From Bacteroidota bacterium (GTDB taxonomy: Bacteria; Bacteroidota; Bacteroidia; Bacteroidales; JAAUTT01): a DNA stretch of 64,000 nt. The DNA is taken from NCBI GenBank assembly GCA_030706405.1, contig JAUZOO010000013.1, positions 57,682 through 121,681 on the forward strand, written 5' to 3'. The notes under the pieces are model-generated. The model saw only the letters and a program-made list of their open reading frames with translations, was not told where the DNA came from and made no database searches. How positions within the stretch are numbered: the stretch's first letter is position 1; every line of letters begins with the position of its first letter. The position numbers were made by a program, and so were the translations under genes. Shown here piece by piece: positions 52,776 to 62,583 of this stretch.

Positions 52776-55613
52776 CTAATTCAATAATTTTATGATTGTT
52801 TTTGTTCCGTCATAGTTTACAATTGTAGGTTGTGAAGTTGTCTTCCCAATGGCAACGATCCGAAAAATCCGGTTGGTCAGCATACCTTCAAAGTTACCCT
52901 TACGATCTCCAATGGTTAAGGTCCCTGTAGCATCGTTATATTCAAAACTGATGGTAGAAAAGGCTCCTTTTTCATAATTGTAGTTGGAGCCTTCATCTTC
53001 GTAGAGGCTAAATTTTCCGTCTTTACCTGCATACACGCGTATTTCGAGATCCTTAGCCTTCTTTTCTGAGGAGTATTGCATTACAGGTCCTATCGGCAGG
53101 ATGGTACCGGCCGGAACAAAGAGAGGAATGCGTTCAAGCGGTGCATCTACAGTCGCATTATGACCTCCTGACATGAGTTTACCAGAATAGAAATCGTACC
53201 AATTTGTCCCTGCTGGGAAATAAACATCACGGTTGCGGGCTTTGTAGGTATATACCGGACATGCCATCAGCGCCGGACCTAACAGAAACTGGTCGCTGAT
53301 GCCGTAAGTGTTTTTGTCGCCAGTGTAACTCATCGCCAACGAACGCATCAGCGTGTAATCGTTATGGAAAGCCATGCCTGCCAACGAATAAATGTAGGGC
53401 ATCAGGCGGTAGCGCAGTTCGTCGTAGTACACAAGGCTTTTATAAGCCGGATGACTAGTCGGGGCAAGGTTATAAATTTCACGGAAGGGGAACTGTCCGT
53501 GACTGCGGAACAGTGGGCAAAATGCACCGAACTGAAACCATCGGGCATTCAACTCGCGCCATTCAGCCAAATCGGCATTTTCATTGCCAGTTTGGTCGAA
53601 TAAGCGTTGTCCGTTTTCATAGCGTTTCTCTACACAAAACCCGCCTATATCCATTGTCCAGAAGGGAACACCTGACATAGCGAAATTGAGACCTGCAGAA
53701 ATTTGTGCTTTCATATCTTCCCATCGAGTGGCAATGTCGCCGCTCCATGTGGCGGTGGAGTAACGTTGCAATCCGGCAAATCCCGAGCGGGTCAATAAAA
53801 ACACACGTTGATTGTTATTCGCCTCGCGCTGACCATCATAAATAGCTTCGGCATTCATCAGTGCATAAGCGTTAAAATATTTGTTGGAAGAGCCTAAGGC
53901 TGTGGGGCCACAAAGTTTTTTACGATAATCCATGTCTGTGCAGTCTTTAATATTTGGTTCGGAGGCATCCATCCACCATGCGTCAAAACCTTTCACGTAA
54001 AGATTATCCTTCATCTGTTTCCAAAATAATTTACGGGCTCCGGAGCTGTAGGCATCATAAAAAGAGCCTACGTATCCTTGTGCAATCCAGTCGCGTACGC
54101 TGTCTTTTACAGCCTGCATATACATCCAGCCATTTTGCTCAAATTGTTTGAAGTGGTCTGTAGTAACATAGAACTTGGGCCATACCGAAATCATGATATG
54201 AGCGTTCTGTTTGTGCACCGAATCCACCATCCCTTTTGCATCAGGAAAACGTGCAAGGTCGAACTGATGGCTGCCCCATGCAGGTTCGGGCCAGTAGTTC
54301 CAATCGAGAACGATGTTGTCGAGCGGAATATTCCGTTTGCGGTATTCGTTGACGGTAGTCAGTAATTCATCCTGGGTTTTGTAGCGTTCGCGGCTCTGCC
54401 AGTAGCCCATCGCCCATTGCGGCATAATACTGGCTTTTCCTGTCAGCGTACGGTAACCGCTGATTACGTCGTCCATGTTTTTGCCAGCAATAAAATAATA
54501 GTCCATTTTGTCGCCCATTTCCGACCAAAAAGAAATGTTGCCGTTTTTTTCAATTGAGGAAGACGAGAGCGCTTTTAGTCCGATGTATGACACTCCACCA
54601 TCGGGTTTCCATTCCAGTTTTATTTTGGTGTGTTTCCCTTTCTCTAACGGAAAGCGGAAGCGGTAGGTATTGGGGTTCCATGAAGTTCTCCATCGTTCCG
54701 GAACAACCAGCGAATCGTTGATAAACACCTTGGTATAACCGGCGTAATAAAGATTGAATTTGTAATTGTCAGTCTGATTAGCAACAATATATCCTTCCCA
54801 AACGATAGATGCATCGTTGAAATTAAAGTTGGCCGGGAATTTTTTGACAGTAGTCAGGTTTTCGTAGTCGATAGCGGTTTCCTGACGGACAATAGATGCC
54901 CCCGTCTTTTGCGTATAGGTAGCCGTTAAAAATCCTTCCTTATCATCTTTATTGTACAATGTAAATTGGTTCAAACCTTTATAATCACGCGGGTCTCCAT
55001 ACTTGCTTTGCGAGTAGTTGTCCCATAAAACGCCGTAATTGTTGGTTGAAAGAATGAATGGTACAGAAACTTTTGTGTTGTATTGAAAAAGATCTTCGCT
55101 TTTGTTTTTGTAGTTAAAATCATCCGATTGATGTTGTCCTAGCCCATAGATGGCTTCACCCGGTGTGCCGGTAAAAATTTGCTGCATTGTGTAGCCTTTA
55201 TCCGTGTCCACAGTAATGGGTTTGAAACTTTTCCCTCCTTTAGCTTCCTTTAACAATACTTTTCCTGTTTTGTCGGCAAAGGTAACTTCGCCATTCTCCA
55301 ATGACACTTTTACAGTAACATCGTTGGTAGCAAGTTGTGCAAACTGCGCATTGCTTGTTACTTTGAACGTGCCATCAACTTCGTTTTTGGGTAACACGCA
55401 AAGGCTCGAAATCAAAGGAATGGAGCTTTCCGGTGAAGTTTGCACGCGGATAATCCGGCTATTGATTACTTGTATTTCGATTGTTTTTGTAGCGTTCACA
55501 ATCTTATTTTGCAGTGAAATCCGCATGCCGTTTTGTAAAGTTTGAACAGAACCGGCTGTAAGCAAATGCCCTGTGGCGACCAGAAGAGTGATAAAAAGAT
55601 ATATTCGTTTCAT
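52776..55613 (-). CDS. GH31 alpha-xylosidase with PA14 insert
   Basis: 945 residues; signal peptide about 1-20. N-terminal beta-sandwich with Y-G-L-G-Q-H-Q, a PA14 domain at about 235-350 (Y-K-F-N-L-Y-Y-A-G-Y-T-K-V-F-I-N-D), then the barrel with nucleophile Asp549 in W-W-M-D-A-S-E-P-N and acid/base Asp626 in T-W-S-G-D-I-A-T-R-W. The PA14 insert and the W-W-M-D-A-S-E-P motif are features of xyloglucan alpha-xylosidases (Cellvibrio CjXyl31A, BoGH31A). It removes non-reducing alpha-1,6-xylose and is the gene that most firmly ties this locus to xyloglucan. It is the first gene of the minus-strand run, facing the divergent regulator; its start is 75 bp past the end of a direct repeat. Confidence 0.92.
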   Translation of the reverse strand: MKRIYLFITLLVATGHLLTAGSVQTLQNGMRISLQNKIVNATKTIEIQVINSRIIRVQTSPESSIPLISSLCVLPKNEVDGTFKVTSNAQFAQLATNDVTVKVSLENGEVTFADKTGKVLLKEAKGGKSFKPITVDTDKGYTMQQIFTGTPGEAIYGLGQHQSDDFNYKNKSEDLFQYNTKVSVPFILSTNNYGVLWDNYSQSKYGDPRDYKGLNQFTLYNKDDKEGFLTATYTQKTGASIVRQETAIDYENLTTVKKFPANFNFNDASIVWEGYIVANQTDNYKFNLYYAGYTKVFINDSLVVPERWRTSWNPNTYRFRFPLEKGKHTKIKLEWKPDGGVSYIGLKALSSSSIEKNGNISFWSEMGDKMDYYFIAGKNMDDVISGYRTLTGKASIMPQWAMGYWQSRERYKTQDELLTTVNEYRKRNIPLDNIVLDWNYWPEPAWGSHQFDLARFPDAKGMVDSVHKQNAHIMISVWPKFYVTTDHFKQFEQNGWMYMQAVKDSVRDWIAQGYVGSFYDAYSSGARKLFWKQMKDNLYVKGFDAWWMDASEPNIKDCTDMDYRKKLCGPTALGSSNKYFNAYALMNAEAIYDGQREANNNQRVFLLTRSGFAGLQRYSTATWSGDIATRWEDMKAQISAGLNFAMSGVPFWTMDIGGFCVEKRYENGQRLFDQTGNENADLAEWRELNARWFQFGAFCPLFRSHGQFPFREIYNLAPTSHPAYKSLVYYDELRYRLMPYIYSLAGMAFHNDYTLMRSLAMSYTGDKNTYGISDQFLLGPALMACPVYTYKARNRDVYFPAGTNWYDFYSGKLMSGGHNATVDAPLERIPLFVPAGTILPIGPVMQYSSEKKAKDLEIRVYAGKDGKFSLYEDEGSNYNYEKGAFSTISFEYNDATGTLTIGDRKGNFEGMLTNRIFRIVAIGKTTSQPTIVNYDGTKTIIKLLN

Positions 55614-55688
55614 CAGTAAATAAATTGTTTTAAAATATCTAATTAAACAGGCCCCATTTATATAGGGACTATTTCGTTAGACGAGTGT

Positions 55689-55762
55689 ATAAATGATTGA
55701 TTTGATAAATGATTGATTAAGGATATGTTCCTTTAAACAGCAACCTTTAAAGCATAGGTTGC
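55689..55762. promoter_or_regulatory. Direct repeat and dyad upstream of the GH31 gene
   Basis: ATAAATGATTGATT occurs twice, at 55689-55702 and 55705-55718 (14/14 identical, 16-bp period). A dyad GCAACCT-N9-AGGTTGC follows at 55740-55762. Both lie 75-150 bp before the GH31 start codon, where an activator of the enzyme run should bind. AraC-type DNA-binding domains, as in the hybrid regulator next door, commonly use direct repeats. No convincing TAnnTTTG box was found beside them. Confidence 0.45.
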
Positions 55763-55904
55763 CTTAAATATGGATTTTTTAAATCTCTGACATTATTCCT
55801 ATCTTTTATAATTTAGATGTTTTTAATTAGTAACCATTTACTTATAGTTTCCGACTCTCAAATTGAGTTGTAAATTGAGGCAAAGATTTAAGGCTTTCGG
55901 TTTT

Positions 55905-56009
55905 TTACAGATTAGGTTTCAATTGGAATATCTGTTTTTTGTTTTGTGCAAAAAGTGAACAGGCTATCAGACTAACAAAAAGAGATAATAAAAGACGGTT
56001 CATTTCCAT
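55905..56009 (-). pseudogene. Stub of a GH39-like gene (signal peptide plus 13 codons)
   Basis: The minus-strand ATG at 56009 opens M-E-M-N-R-L-L-L-S-L-F-V-S-L-I-A-C-S-L-F-A-Q and stops at 55905 after 34 residues. It closely follows the first 22 residues of the GH39 protein at 48746-50332 (M-K-M-N-R-L-L-L ... P-L-F-S-Q). The nucleotide match around the signal peptide is also evident. Nothing catalytic remains, so this is best read as the 5' relic of a duplicated gene, although a tiny exported peptide cannot be excluded. Confidence 0.5.
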
Positions 56010-56146
56010 TATGAATTAGATTAAAAAACAATTCAAATCTATATTCATTCGTCTTCATAGATCTGCAAAATAATCTCTAAAATCTTTGCGATTCTATCAT
56101 ATTAGTCTTAAAATTGGCCTGTTTTCATGAGATAATATTTATAATA

Positions 56147-56174
56147 ATTGTTTCAGCGGCTCCTTCTATTTTTG
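56147..56174 (+). promoter_or_regulatory. Candidate promoter of the hybrid two-component gene
   Basis: TATTTTTG (56167-56174) fits TAnnTTTG, with ATTG (56147-56150) 16 nt upstream as a possible -33 element; the spacing is somewhat short. It lies 45 bp before the start codon. Confidence 0.35.
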
Positions 56175-56219
56175 ATTTGTAAGGCTATCAAGATGTTATT
56201 CATTATAATACTTATTTAA

Positions 56220-59200
56220 ATGCACTTATCAATAATCAATAAAAAATTAATTATATATTTAGGAATGCTTCTATATTCCTTAAGCACTTTTTCAGCTGAA
56301 CAGGAAAGATATTTGCATTTTACCGAAACCGATGGCCTTCCCCGAAACATTACGACCTGCCTTGAACAAGACCAGTATGGCTATTTATGGATTGGCACAA
56401 CAAATGGAATTGCTCGTTTTGATGGGAAAATTTTTTATTGTTATAAAGAATTAACAGGTGTTGGTGTTATTTCCCTTCTTTATGACTCACATAACACGCT
56501 TTGGCTTGCTTCAGCTAAAGGATTATATAAATATAACCGGTTGACAAATTATTTTGAACTAATTGTTGCAGGGTATATTAACAAAGTTCAGGAAGATAAA
56601 GGCAATATTTATTTTATTAAGGTATCGACCATCTTTAAAGTCGATGGAGATAAAATTGCACCTATTTACCAGGGAAATGATATTTCGGACTTCTGTTTCT
56701 CGCAAGAGGGAATATGGATAGGGAAAGGTAGTGATGGCGTATGGTTGCTTAGTCGGGTAAGTGGTTATAAGAAAGTTGTGGCCCGATATCTTAAAAATAA
56801 TTTCATTTCCCTTATCAGTAAAATTGACGACAAACTTTTTGTTGCCAGTTATAATGGACAGTTGTCTTCAATTTCCGGCAATGGTAAGTTGGAACAAATT
56901 AAGATTAATAATCATCACTTTTTAAAAAAGATAATAAAAGTAGGAAATGAATTCTGGCTTGCTACCGATGGTAATGGAATTATTATTCTTGATAAAAACC
57001 TTCACTATTCAAGGATTTTAAGCAGAAGCAAAAACACGGATGCATCAATTAACAGTAATAGTATTTACGATGTTATCTGCGGAAATAACAACGAGATATG
57101 GATTGCCTCTTGGGGTGCAGGAATTACTTGCATTCTGCCTGATAATTTATTATTTCAGAATATTCTTCCTGAAAAAGGAAATGAAAACTCACTCATTGCC
57201 AATGAAGGAGTATCAGTGGATATTAAAAAACCAGTCATCTATTTTGGAACAAATTACGGTCTTTCTGTGTGGAATGAAAATACCCGGCAGTTTAAAAACC
57301 TACCCAGCGACATATTAAATAAGAATTTGAAAGGAACTAAAGTGACCGCAATTTGTGCAGACTCAAACAATAATATATGGGTAGGAACTTACGACGGCCT
57401 TTTGGGAAAATACTCTCCCAATTTTAAGCTCCTGCAAACTTATCATCCAAGCAGTGACTCCCCCGATGAAATGCAACAAATTATTTCACTGCGGGAAATT
57501 AAAAAAAACAACTTATTAGTTTTAACTCAATTTCATAGCCATACCCTTATAAACTTCGATGTTGAAAAAAAAATAAGCCATGTTTTTGAATTATACACTA
57601 AAGGAAGCAATGACACCTATAGTTTGCTGAATTCGGTGCGTGAAAACCAGAAAGGTGAATTATTAGCGCTTATTTCAGACAGAGGTTTATTTCATGTGAA
57701 TTTGAAAGATAATGTACTGGAAAACAGGCTACCGGAAATGAATAAGCGAATCGATTGTTATATTACCGATTTCTATAATGATAAAAAAGGCTATTACTGG
57801 ATTACGTCTTCCTCCGATGGTCTATTACGCGTTTCAAAAGATGGAAAGACCTTTAAAAAATATTCAGTAAAAGAAGGTTTACCGTCCAGCACACTGGTCA
57901 GGATTGAGTCTGTGGACGATCGTTATCTTTGGATTAGTACTATTTCCGGGATTTGCAGGTTCGATACCGAAACAGAACAGGCGCTTAATTTTAATCATAC
58001 CGACGGACTTCCGGCAAACGAATTTCTGGAGAGGGTTTCAGCAAAAACAAATGATGGAAAAATAATTTTTGGTTCTGCTGCTGGCTTTACTATCATCGAC
58101 CCTTCAAAGGTTAATTATAATGCGTCAAGGACTGAGGTAATAATATCAGATATTACTTTTCAAAACCAAAGCATCAGAAACCCGCAAGGAAAGCAGTTTT
58201 TAAAACGCCCCTTGGAGGATACTAAAGAAATATGGTTACCTTATAGTAAGAATTCTTTTTCAATTCATTTTTTCGCGAAAAACAAGAGCTTTTTAAAATA
58301 TCACAATTTTGCTTGCCGATTAACCGGATTGGAAAAGGAATGGACCTACCTGGGAGAAACCAATCATGCTACTTATACTAATTTATCTCCTGGTACATAT
58401 ACTTTCGAAATTAAAAGTGCTGATAAAACCAAAGAAGGAAAACCAACACGACTCACAATTCATATACAATCGCCATGGTATTTAAGTTGGGTTGCTTACA
58501 TCGCTTATGCAATTATATTTTTCACCATTCTATATCTTTCTGTATATGCATATTTAAAAAGGATTGAGTTGAAAAAGGAAAAGGAAATCTCCGAATTTAA
58601 GATTCAGAAAGAACATGAACTAACTGAAACAAAACTGGAATTTTTTACCAATGTCTCTCACGATTTGAAAACGCCATTAACCCTTATCGATGCTCCTGTT
58701 AATGATTTATTGCAATCGGGAAACCTTAATCAGGAACAGGTTAACAAACTAATGGTTATTCGCCGTAATTCTAAACGTTTATATAAACTTATTACCGACT
58801 TACTCGATTTTAGAAAAATTACACAAAAGCAGTACGTGCTGGAAGTTAGAGAAACCATAATATCTGATATTATAACAGATATATACGAAGCGTTTAAGGA
58901 AGATTGCAAAAACAAAATAATTGAATTTAACTGTGTTGTAGACAAAAATCTCATTGGTTTTGTTGACGCAAAAAAAATTGAAAAAATACTTTGGAATCTC
59001 TTGTCAAATGCGTTGAAATTTACCAGCAAAGGAGGAGCCATATCTTTAAGTGCTGAAGAGCTGTTGATTGACGAATCCCGTATTTTAAAACTGGTAGTTA
59101 ACGATAAAGGTATTGGAATATCTGAGGATGATAAAGAAAAAATATTTGACCGTTTTTTCAAGGTGCAAAATTCCAATATACTTAACCAGGGAGGTACAGG

Positions 59201-60176
59201 AATAGGCCTTTCGATTGTAAAAGAACTGGTAGAAATGCATCACGGCAAAATTCAGGTAGAATCTGCTTTAGGATTAGGTACAACTTTTACAATTATTATC
59301 CCTTTCAGCAAAGAAAGTTACTCTCACGATGAATTAGTTGTATTTGAAAAATTAAATTATACAGCACCCGAAAATGAATATGTTAAAGAATTGGAAATAA
59401 ACCCGCAACAAGATGGCAAAAAACAATATAACTTGTCAAAAATTTTAGTGGTTGAAGACAATTCAGAGCTTCTGGAATATTTAGCCGGACATTTTGAAAA
59501 AAAATACAAGGTTTATAAGGCAGAAGATGGTCTGGTGGGTTTAAAACTAGCGAAAGAAATTAATCCCGATGTTATTTTAACTGACGTACAAATGCCAAAC
59601 ATGAACGGATATGATTTTTGTAAAGAAATCAGACGAAATTTTGACACATCACACACACCTGTCATAATGCTTACAGCCAATAGTACCGTTGAAAATCAAA
59701 TAGAAGGACTTTCAACAGGAGCAGATGTTTATATAACCAAACCCTTTGACATAAAATTATTGGACGCACAGGTATACTCGTTATTGGAAAATAGAAAAAT
59801 GCTGCGAAACAAATTTAAGGGAGTTGAAACACCAAAAAATCTTGAAAAAACCTTACCTCAGAAAGATGTCAATTTCATTCTCGAACTAAACCTTTTTATT
59901 GAAGAGAATATAATGGACCCTGATTTGAGTGTTGAAATGCTCTCAGAGCATTTTGTTGTCAGTCTTGCACAATTGCACCGGAAAGTAAAATCACTTACAG
60001 GCTTTACTCCTAATAATCTAATTAAATCCATCCGGTTAAAAAAGGCATACAAACTTATTCATGAAGACGGGTTTAGGGTTTCAGAGGCTGCTTACCAAAC
60101 TGGCTTCAACGACCCTAATTATTTTACCATTTGTTTTAAAAAAGAGTTTGGAGAAAACCCTTCACAAATATTATAA
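56220..60176 (+). CDS. Hybrid two-component system sensor/regulator (HTCS)
   Basis: 1318 residues joining a whole signalling path in one protein. A signal sequence (about 1-25) is followed by periplasmic two-component-propeller repeats (about 30-650; recurrent G-x-L-W-I-G-T-x-x-G-I/L) and a Y_Y_Y domain (about 675-750). One membrane span (about 753-778) leads to a HisKA domain with His814 in F-F-T-N-V-S-H-D-L-K-T-P-L and an ATPase domain (N-L-L-S-N-A-L-K-F, D-K-G-I-G-I, G-G-T-G-I-G-L-S). A receiver domain with phospho-acceptor Asp1122 (I-L-T-D-V-Q-M-P) and a C-terminal AraC HTH (about 1220-1318) complete it. Such proteins bind oligosaccharides in the periplasm and activate the adjacent polysaccharide locus. 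It is the only plus-strand gene between 7.1 kb and the right edge and is intact. Confidence 0.95.
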   Translation: MHLSIINKKLIIYLGMLLYSLSTFSAEQERYLHFTETDGLPRNITTCLEQDQYGYLWIGTTNGIARFDGKIFYCYKELTGVGVISLLYDSHNTLWLASAKGLYKYNRLTNYFELIVAGYINKVQEDKGNIYFIKVSTIFKVDGDKIAPIYQGNDISDFCFSQEGIWIGKGSDGVWLLSRVSGYKKVVARYLKNNFISLISKIDDKLFVASYNGQLSSISGNGKLEQIKINNHHFLKKIIKVGNEFWLATDGNGIIILDKNLHYSRILSRSKNTDASINSNSIYDVICGNNNEIWIASWGAGITCILPDNLLFQNILPEKGNENSLIANEGVSVDIKKPVIYFGTNYGLSVWNENTRQFKNLPSDILNKNLKGTKVTAICADSNNNIWVGTYDGLLGKYSPNFKLLQTYHPSSDSPDEMQQIISLREIKKNNLLVLTQFHSHTLINFDVEKKISHVFELYTKGSNDTYSLLNSVRENQKGELLALISDRGLFHVNLKDNVLENRLPEMNKRIDCYITDFYNDKKGYYWITSSSDGLLRVSKDGKTFKKYSVKEGLPSSTLVRIESVDDRYLWISTISGICRFDTETEQALNFNHTDGLPANEFLERVSAKTNDGKIIFGSAAGFTIIDPSKVNYNASRTEVIISDITFQNQSIRNPQGKQFLKRPLEDTKEIWLPYSKNSFSIHFFAKNKSFLKYHNFACRLTGLEKEWTYLGETNHATYTNLSPGTYTFEIKSADKTKEGKPTRLTIHIQSPWYLSWVAYIAYAIIFFTILYLSVYAYLKRIELKKEKEISEFKIQKEHELTETKLEFFTNVSHDLKTPLTLIDAPVNDLLQSGNLNQEQVNKLMVIRRNSKRLYKLITDLLDFRKITQKQYVLEVRETIISDIITDIYEAFKEDCKNKIIEFNCVVDKNLIGFVDAKKIEKILWNLLSNALKFTSKGGAISLSAEELLIDESRILKLVVNDKGIGISEDDKEKIFDRFFKVQNSNILNQGGTGIGLSIVKELVEMHHGKIQVESALGLGTTFTIIIPFSKESYSHDELVVFEKLNYTAPENEYVKELEINPQQDGKKQYNLSKILVVEDNSELLEYLAGHFEKKYKVYKAEDGLVGLKLAKEINPDVILTDVQMPNMNGYDFCKEIRRNFDTSHTPVIMLTANSTVENQIEGLSTGADVYITKPFDIKLLDAQVYSLLENRKMLRNKFKGVETPKNLEKTLPQKDVNFILELNLFIEENIMDPDLSVEMLSEHFVVSLAQLHRKVKSLTGFTPNNLIKSIRLKKAYKLIHEDGFRVSEAAYQTGFNDPNYFTICFKKEFGENPSQIL

Positions 60177-60864
60177 TTTATGGAAGAGTTGAACAGTATG
60201 TCTAATTTTTATTACAAAACATAAATCAACTCCAACTCCCCCCCAATGAATGGGGTTATTGTCGGTGTTAAAAGTTATTTTATTATCAACTGAAGTGCCT
60301 ACATACTATTTGCGTAGGGCTTGTATGCTGAGGCTCTTGCCAGCATAGTTTCAATCGACTTATACACAGCTGTACCTATCCGAATGGTCCGTCATTTTAG
60401 GAGCCAGTTATATCGGGAGTCATGGTGGCCTCTATTTATGGAAACATTTTAACGCCTACATCTCAATATAATTTTCAGGCAACTACTGTGGGGTTGGCAA
60501 TGACGGATTCTCGCTAAGCTGATATATTTTATCGAAATATCTTTATATATTTTAAGCTAATTCAAAAATTTATTAAGGGATTAACATGGAGTCTACCTGT
60601 ACCAAAAAAGAAGAGGGTGTCCGAATTTTAAGACACCCTCTAAAATCACCGAACAAGTCCGGTATAGCTACTAACACTAACTAAATACTCTTTTTATTCT
60701 CTCTTAATAGCTTAAAATTATCTGTACTCGCATTAGAGCCATCGAAATTTCACGAATTGATATCGATACTTTGCTCTTCTAAAGTTGAGTTAATAAATGC
60801 GACATTAATACTGAAATTACCTCTCACACATGTAATATCGCTTAATGTAGCGGGAGGATTTTTT
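60177..60864. other. Intergenic stretch between converging HTCS and GH5 genes
   Basis: About 690 bp with only short frames. Apart from the terminator at 60612-60641 I see nothing that supports a gene, RNA or repeat. Confidence 0.4.
60612..60641. terminator. Intrinsic terminator between converging genes
   Basis: AGAGGGTGTC (60612-60621) and GACACCCTCT (60632-60641) form a perfect 10-bp stem with a 10-nt loop, flanked by an A-run on the left and TAAAAT on the right. Position between two converging genes fits a terminator, best oriented for the minus-strand GH5 gene (A-run reads as T-run). Confidence 0.7.
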
Positions 60865-62310
60865 TTATTTAGTGCCTGCGACAATGGCATCAATTGAACG
60901 CTGATCAAGTACGGTATTATTTCTTCTATCTATGATTCCTCCAGTATCCCAAAAGAATGGTTTAACTCCATGGGCTAATGCCTGTTTGGTCACATAGGTT
61001 ATCCAATAGTCTACTGAAGCATTGTGAGTTTCCAAATCCAGAGGAACATGGGCACTGCCACCACGTCTGTACGCACCATATTCGCCCATTAGCACGGGAA
61101 TACCTTTATCCACGAACTGCTCTTTTATCTTTTGAAAATATTTCAATTGGTCGCTTTCTTCACCATATGTAGCATTCCGATCTGGCTCAATGGTTGAATG
61201 ATGACCTTCTCCCCAGTAGTAAGCCATTTTACCCCAGGAGACGTCTTCACTAAGAAAAGTAAATTGCGAAGGTGTATAGTTGTGTTCTTCGTACATCATG
61301 CGGTTTGGAGTCGGATCGGTTGGAAAATCCTTTACATTGATAAAATCCGATGACCCTTGAATAACCAGAATCCTGTAAGTATTGCGGCCTCCTGTGGAAC
61401 GGACCGCATTGACAAACGTTTGGTGATACGAAAGCAACACACCCATCTTGGTTGCGTCATCAGCATTAGGTTCGTTAGCACTGGCAAACATCAGATGCTC
61501 ATCAAAATCGCGCATGGTTGTGGCAATTTGTTCCCATATTGCTTTCTGTTTGGCATTAACGGAATCCTGTTTGGCTTTGGTACAGTTATTCTCGAGCCAG
61601 CCACCATCCCAATGTACGTTAAGTAAAACGTACATATCGTTGTTAACACAATAACCTACAACTTCCTTTACCCTGTTGAGCCAATTTGCATCAATATGTG
61701 CAGTTTGTTTATTATCCAAATGATACCAGTTCCAGGCACAAGGAATCCGGATGGCATTAAATCCACATTGTTTTACAAATTTTATATACGATTCTGTAAT
61801 TTGTGGATTTCCCCAGCCCGATTCTCCCCCGGGAGCTTCCATGGTGTTGCCAATATTCCATCCTAAGTTTATTTTAGCAGCCAGTTCTACAGCAGTACTG
61901 CCCATTCCTGTTGCATCTGGTTCTTTTGGAGAGGTATTATAAGAAGGATACATCAGAGAAGGTTGTGACACTGTAATCCGCCGGGCCTGCCCATTGGATG
62001 AGTTGACAACCAATATAGTGGAACGGGTTGCGCCTGTAGCATTTGTGGAGGCTACAATCAGGTGAATGGTATCTGTGCCGCTGTTTCCACTGGTTTGGCT
62101 TAATTGCAGCCACGACTGGGCAGAATTGCTGATAGTCCATTTGTCGTTACTTATTATTGTAAAAATGGAGTCGCCACCCGCCACGGCAACGGAAATCTGG
62201 TTTTTTGAAACAGTGAGCAACGGCTCGACCGTATCTTTTTTCTGGCAGGAGATAAATGACAATATCCCCAAAAAAACTGCCAACATCATATTTAAATATT
62301 TCTTCTTCAT
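60865..62310 (-). CDS. BACON-GH5 lipoprotein, endo-xyloglucanase-like
   Basis: 481 residues from the ATG at 62310. A lipoprotein signal ends F-I-S-C (Cys22); residues about 30-118 form a BACON domain (W-T-I-S-N-S-A-Q-S-W-L-Q-L); then GH5 with G-W-N-I-G-N-T-M-E-A, acid/base Glu280 (S-A-N-E-P-N) and nucleophile Glu410 (L-M-G-E-Y-G). Lipoprotein plus BACON plus GH5_4 is the make-up of BoGH5A, the surface endo-xyloglucanase of Bacteroides ovatus, which starts breakdown outside the cell. The neighbouring glycan-binding protein and SusD strengthen this. An upstream in-frame start at 62364 adds 18 residues before the lipoprotein signal and was rejected. Confidence 0.9.
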   Translation of the reverse strand: MKKKYLNMMLAVFLGILSFISCQKKDTVEPLLTVSKNQISVAVAGGDSIFTIISNDKWTISNSAQSWLQLSQTSGNSGTDTIHLIVASTNATGATRSTILVVNSSNGQARRITVSQPSLMYPSYNTSPKEPDATGMGSTAVELAAKINLGWNIGNTMEAPGGESGWGNPQITESYIKFVKQCGFNAIRIPCAWNWYHLDNKQTAHIDANWLNRVKEVVGYCVNNDMYVLLNVHWDGGWLENNCTKAKQDSVNAKQKAIWEQIATTMRDFDEHLMFASANEPNADDATKMGVLLSYHQTFVNAVRSTGGRNTYRILVIQGSSDFINVKDFPTDPTPNRMMYEEHNYTPSQFTFLSEDVSWGKMAYYWGEGHHSTIEPDRNATYGEESDQLKYFQKIKEQFVDKGIPVLMGEYGAYRRGGSAHVPLDLETHNASVDYWITYVTKQALAHGVKPFFWDTGGIIDRRNNTVLDQRSIDAIVAGTK

Positions 62311-62514
62311 TATGTGGTTTATTATGTTTTGTTTTGTCTGGCACAAACCGGCGAGAACATTCACTTTAAGATTTAGCGATATAATTTCGTTCCTATAATT
62401 ACTTTAAAATGATCTCCAAAACATACATTATCTCTCTACATGCTATGATTGGATACTTAGGAAGACTGTCTTATACTAACAAGTCATTGCTTGTATCTCA
62501 AGTTTATAAATATA

Positions 62515-62545
62515 GACCTGTCAGGTTTAAAAAACCTGACAGGTC
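62515..62545. terminator. Hairpin between the glycan-binding and GH5 lipoprotein genes
   Basis: GACCTGTCAGGTTT (62515-62528) pairs perfectly with AAACCTGACAGGTC (62532-62545) around an AAA loop. It lies 39 bp after the stop of the minus-strand glycan-binding gene. Lacking a clear T-run, it may be a terminator, an attenuator or a 3'-end stabiliser that sets the transport genes apart from GH5. Confidence 0.55.
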
Positions 62546-62583
62546 AGGACAAGTTTAAATAATTTATCGTGTCCAAAAAGTTG

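Noticed and set aside
60587..60684. Short plus-strand frame starting M-E-S-T-C-T-K-K-E-E-G
   Set aside because: It runs straight through the terminator hairpin and has no homology I recognise.
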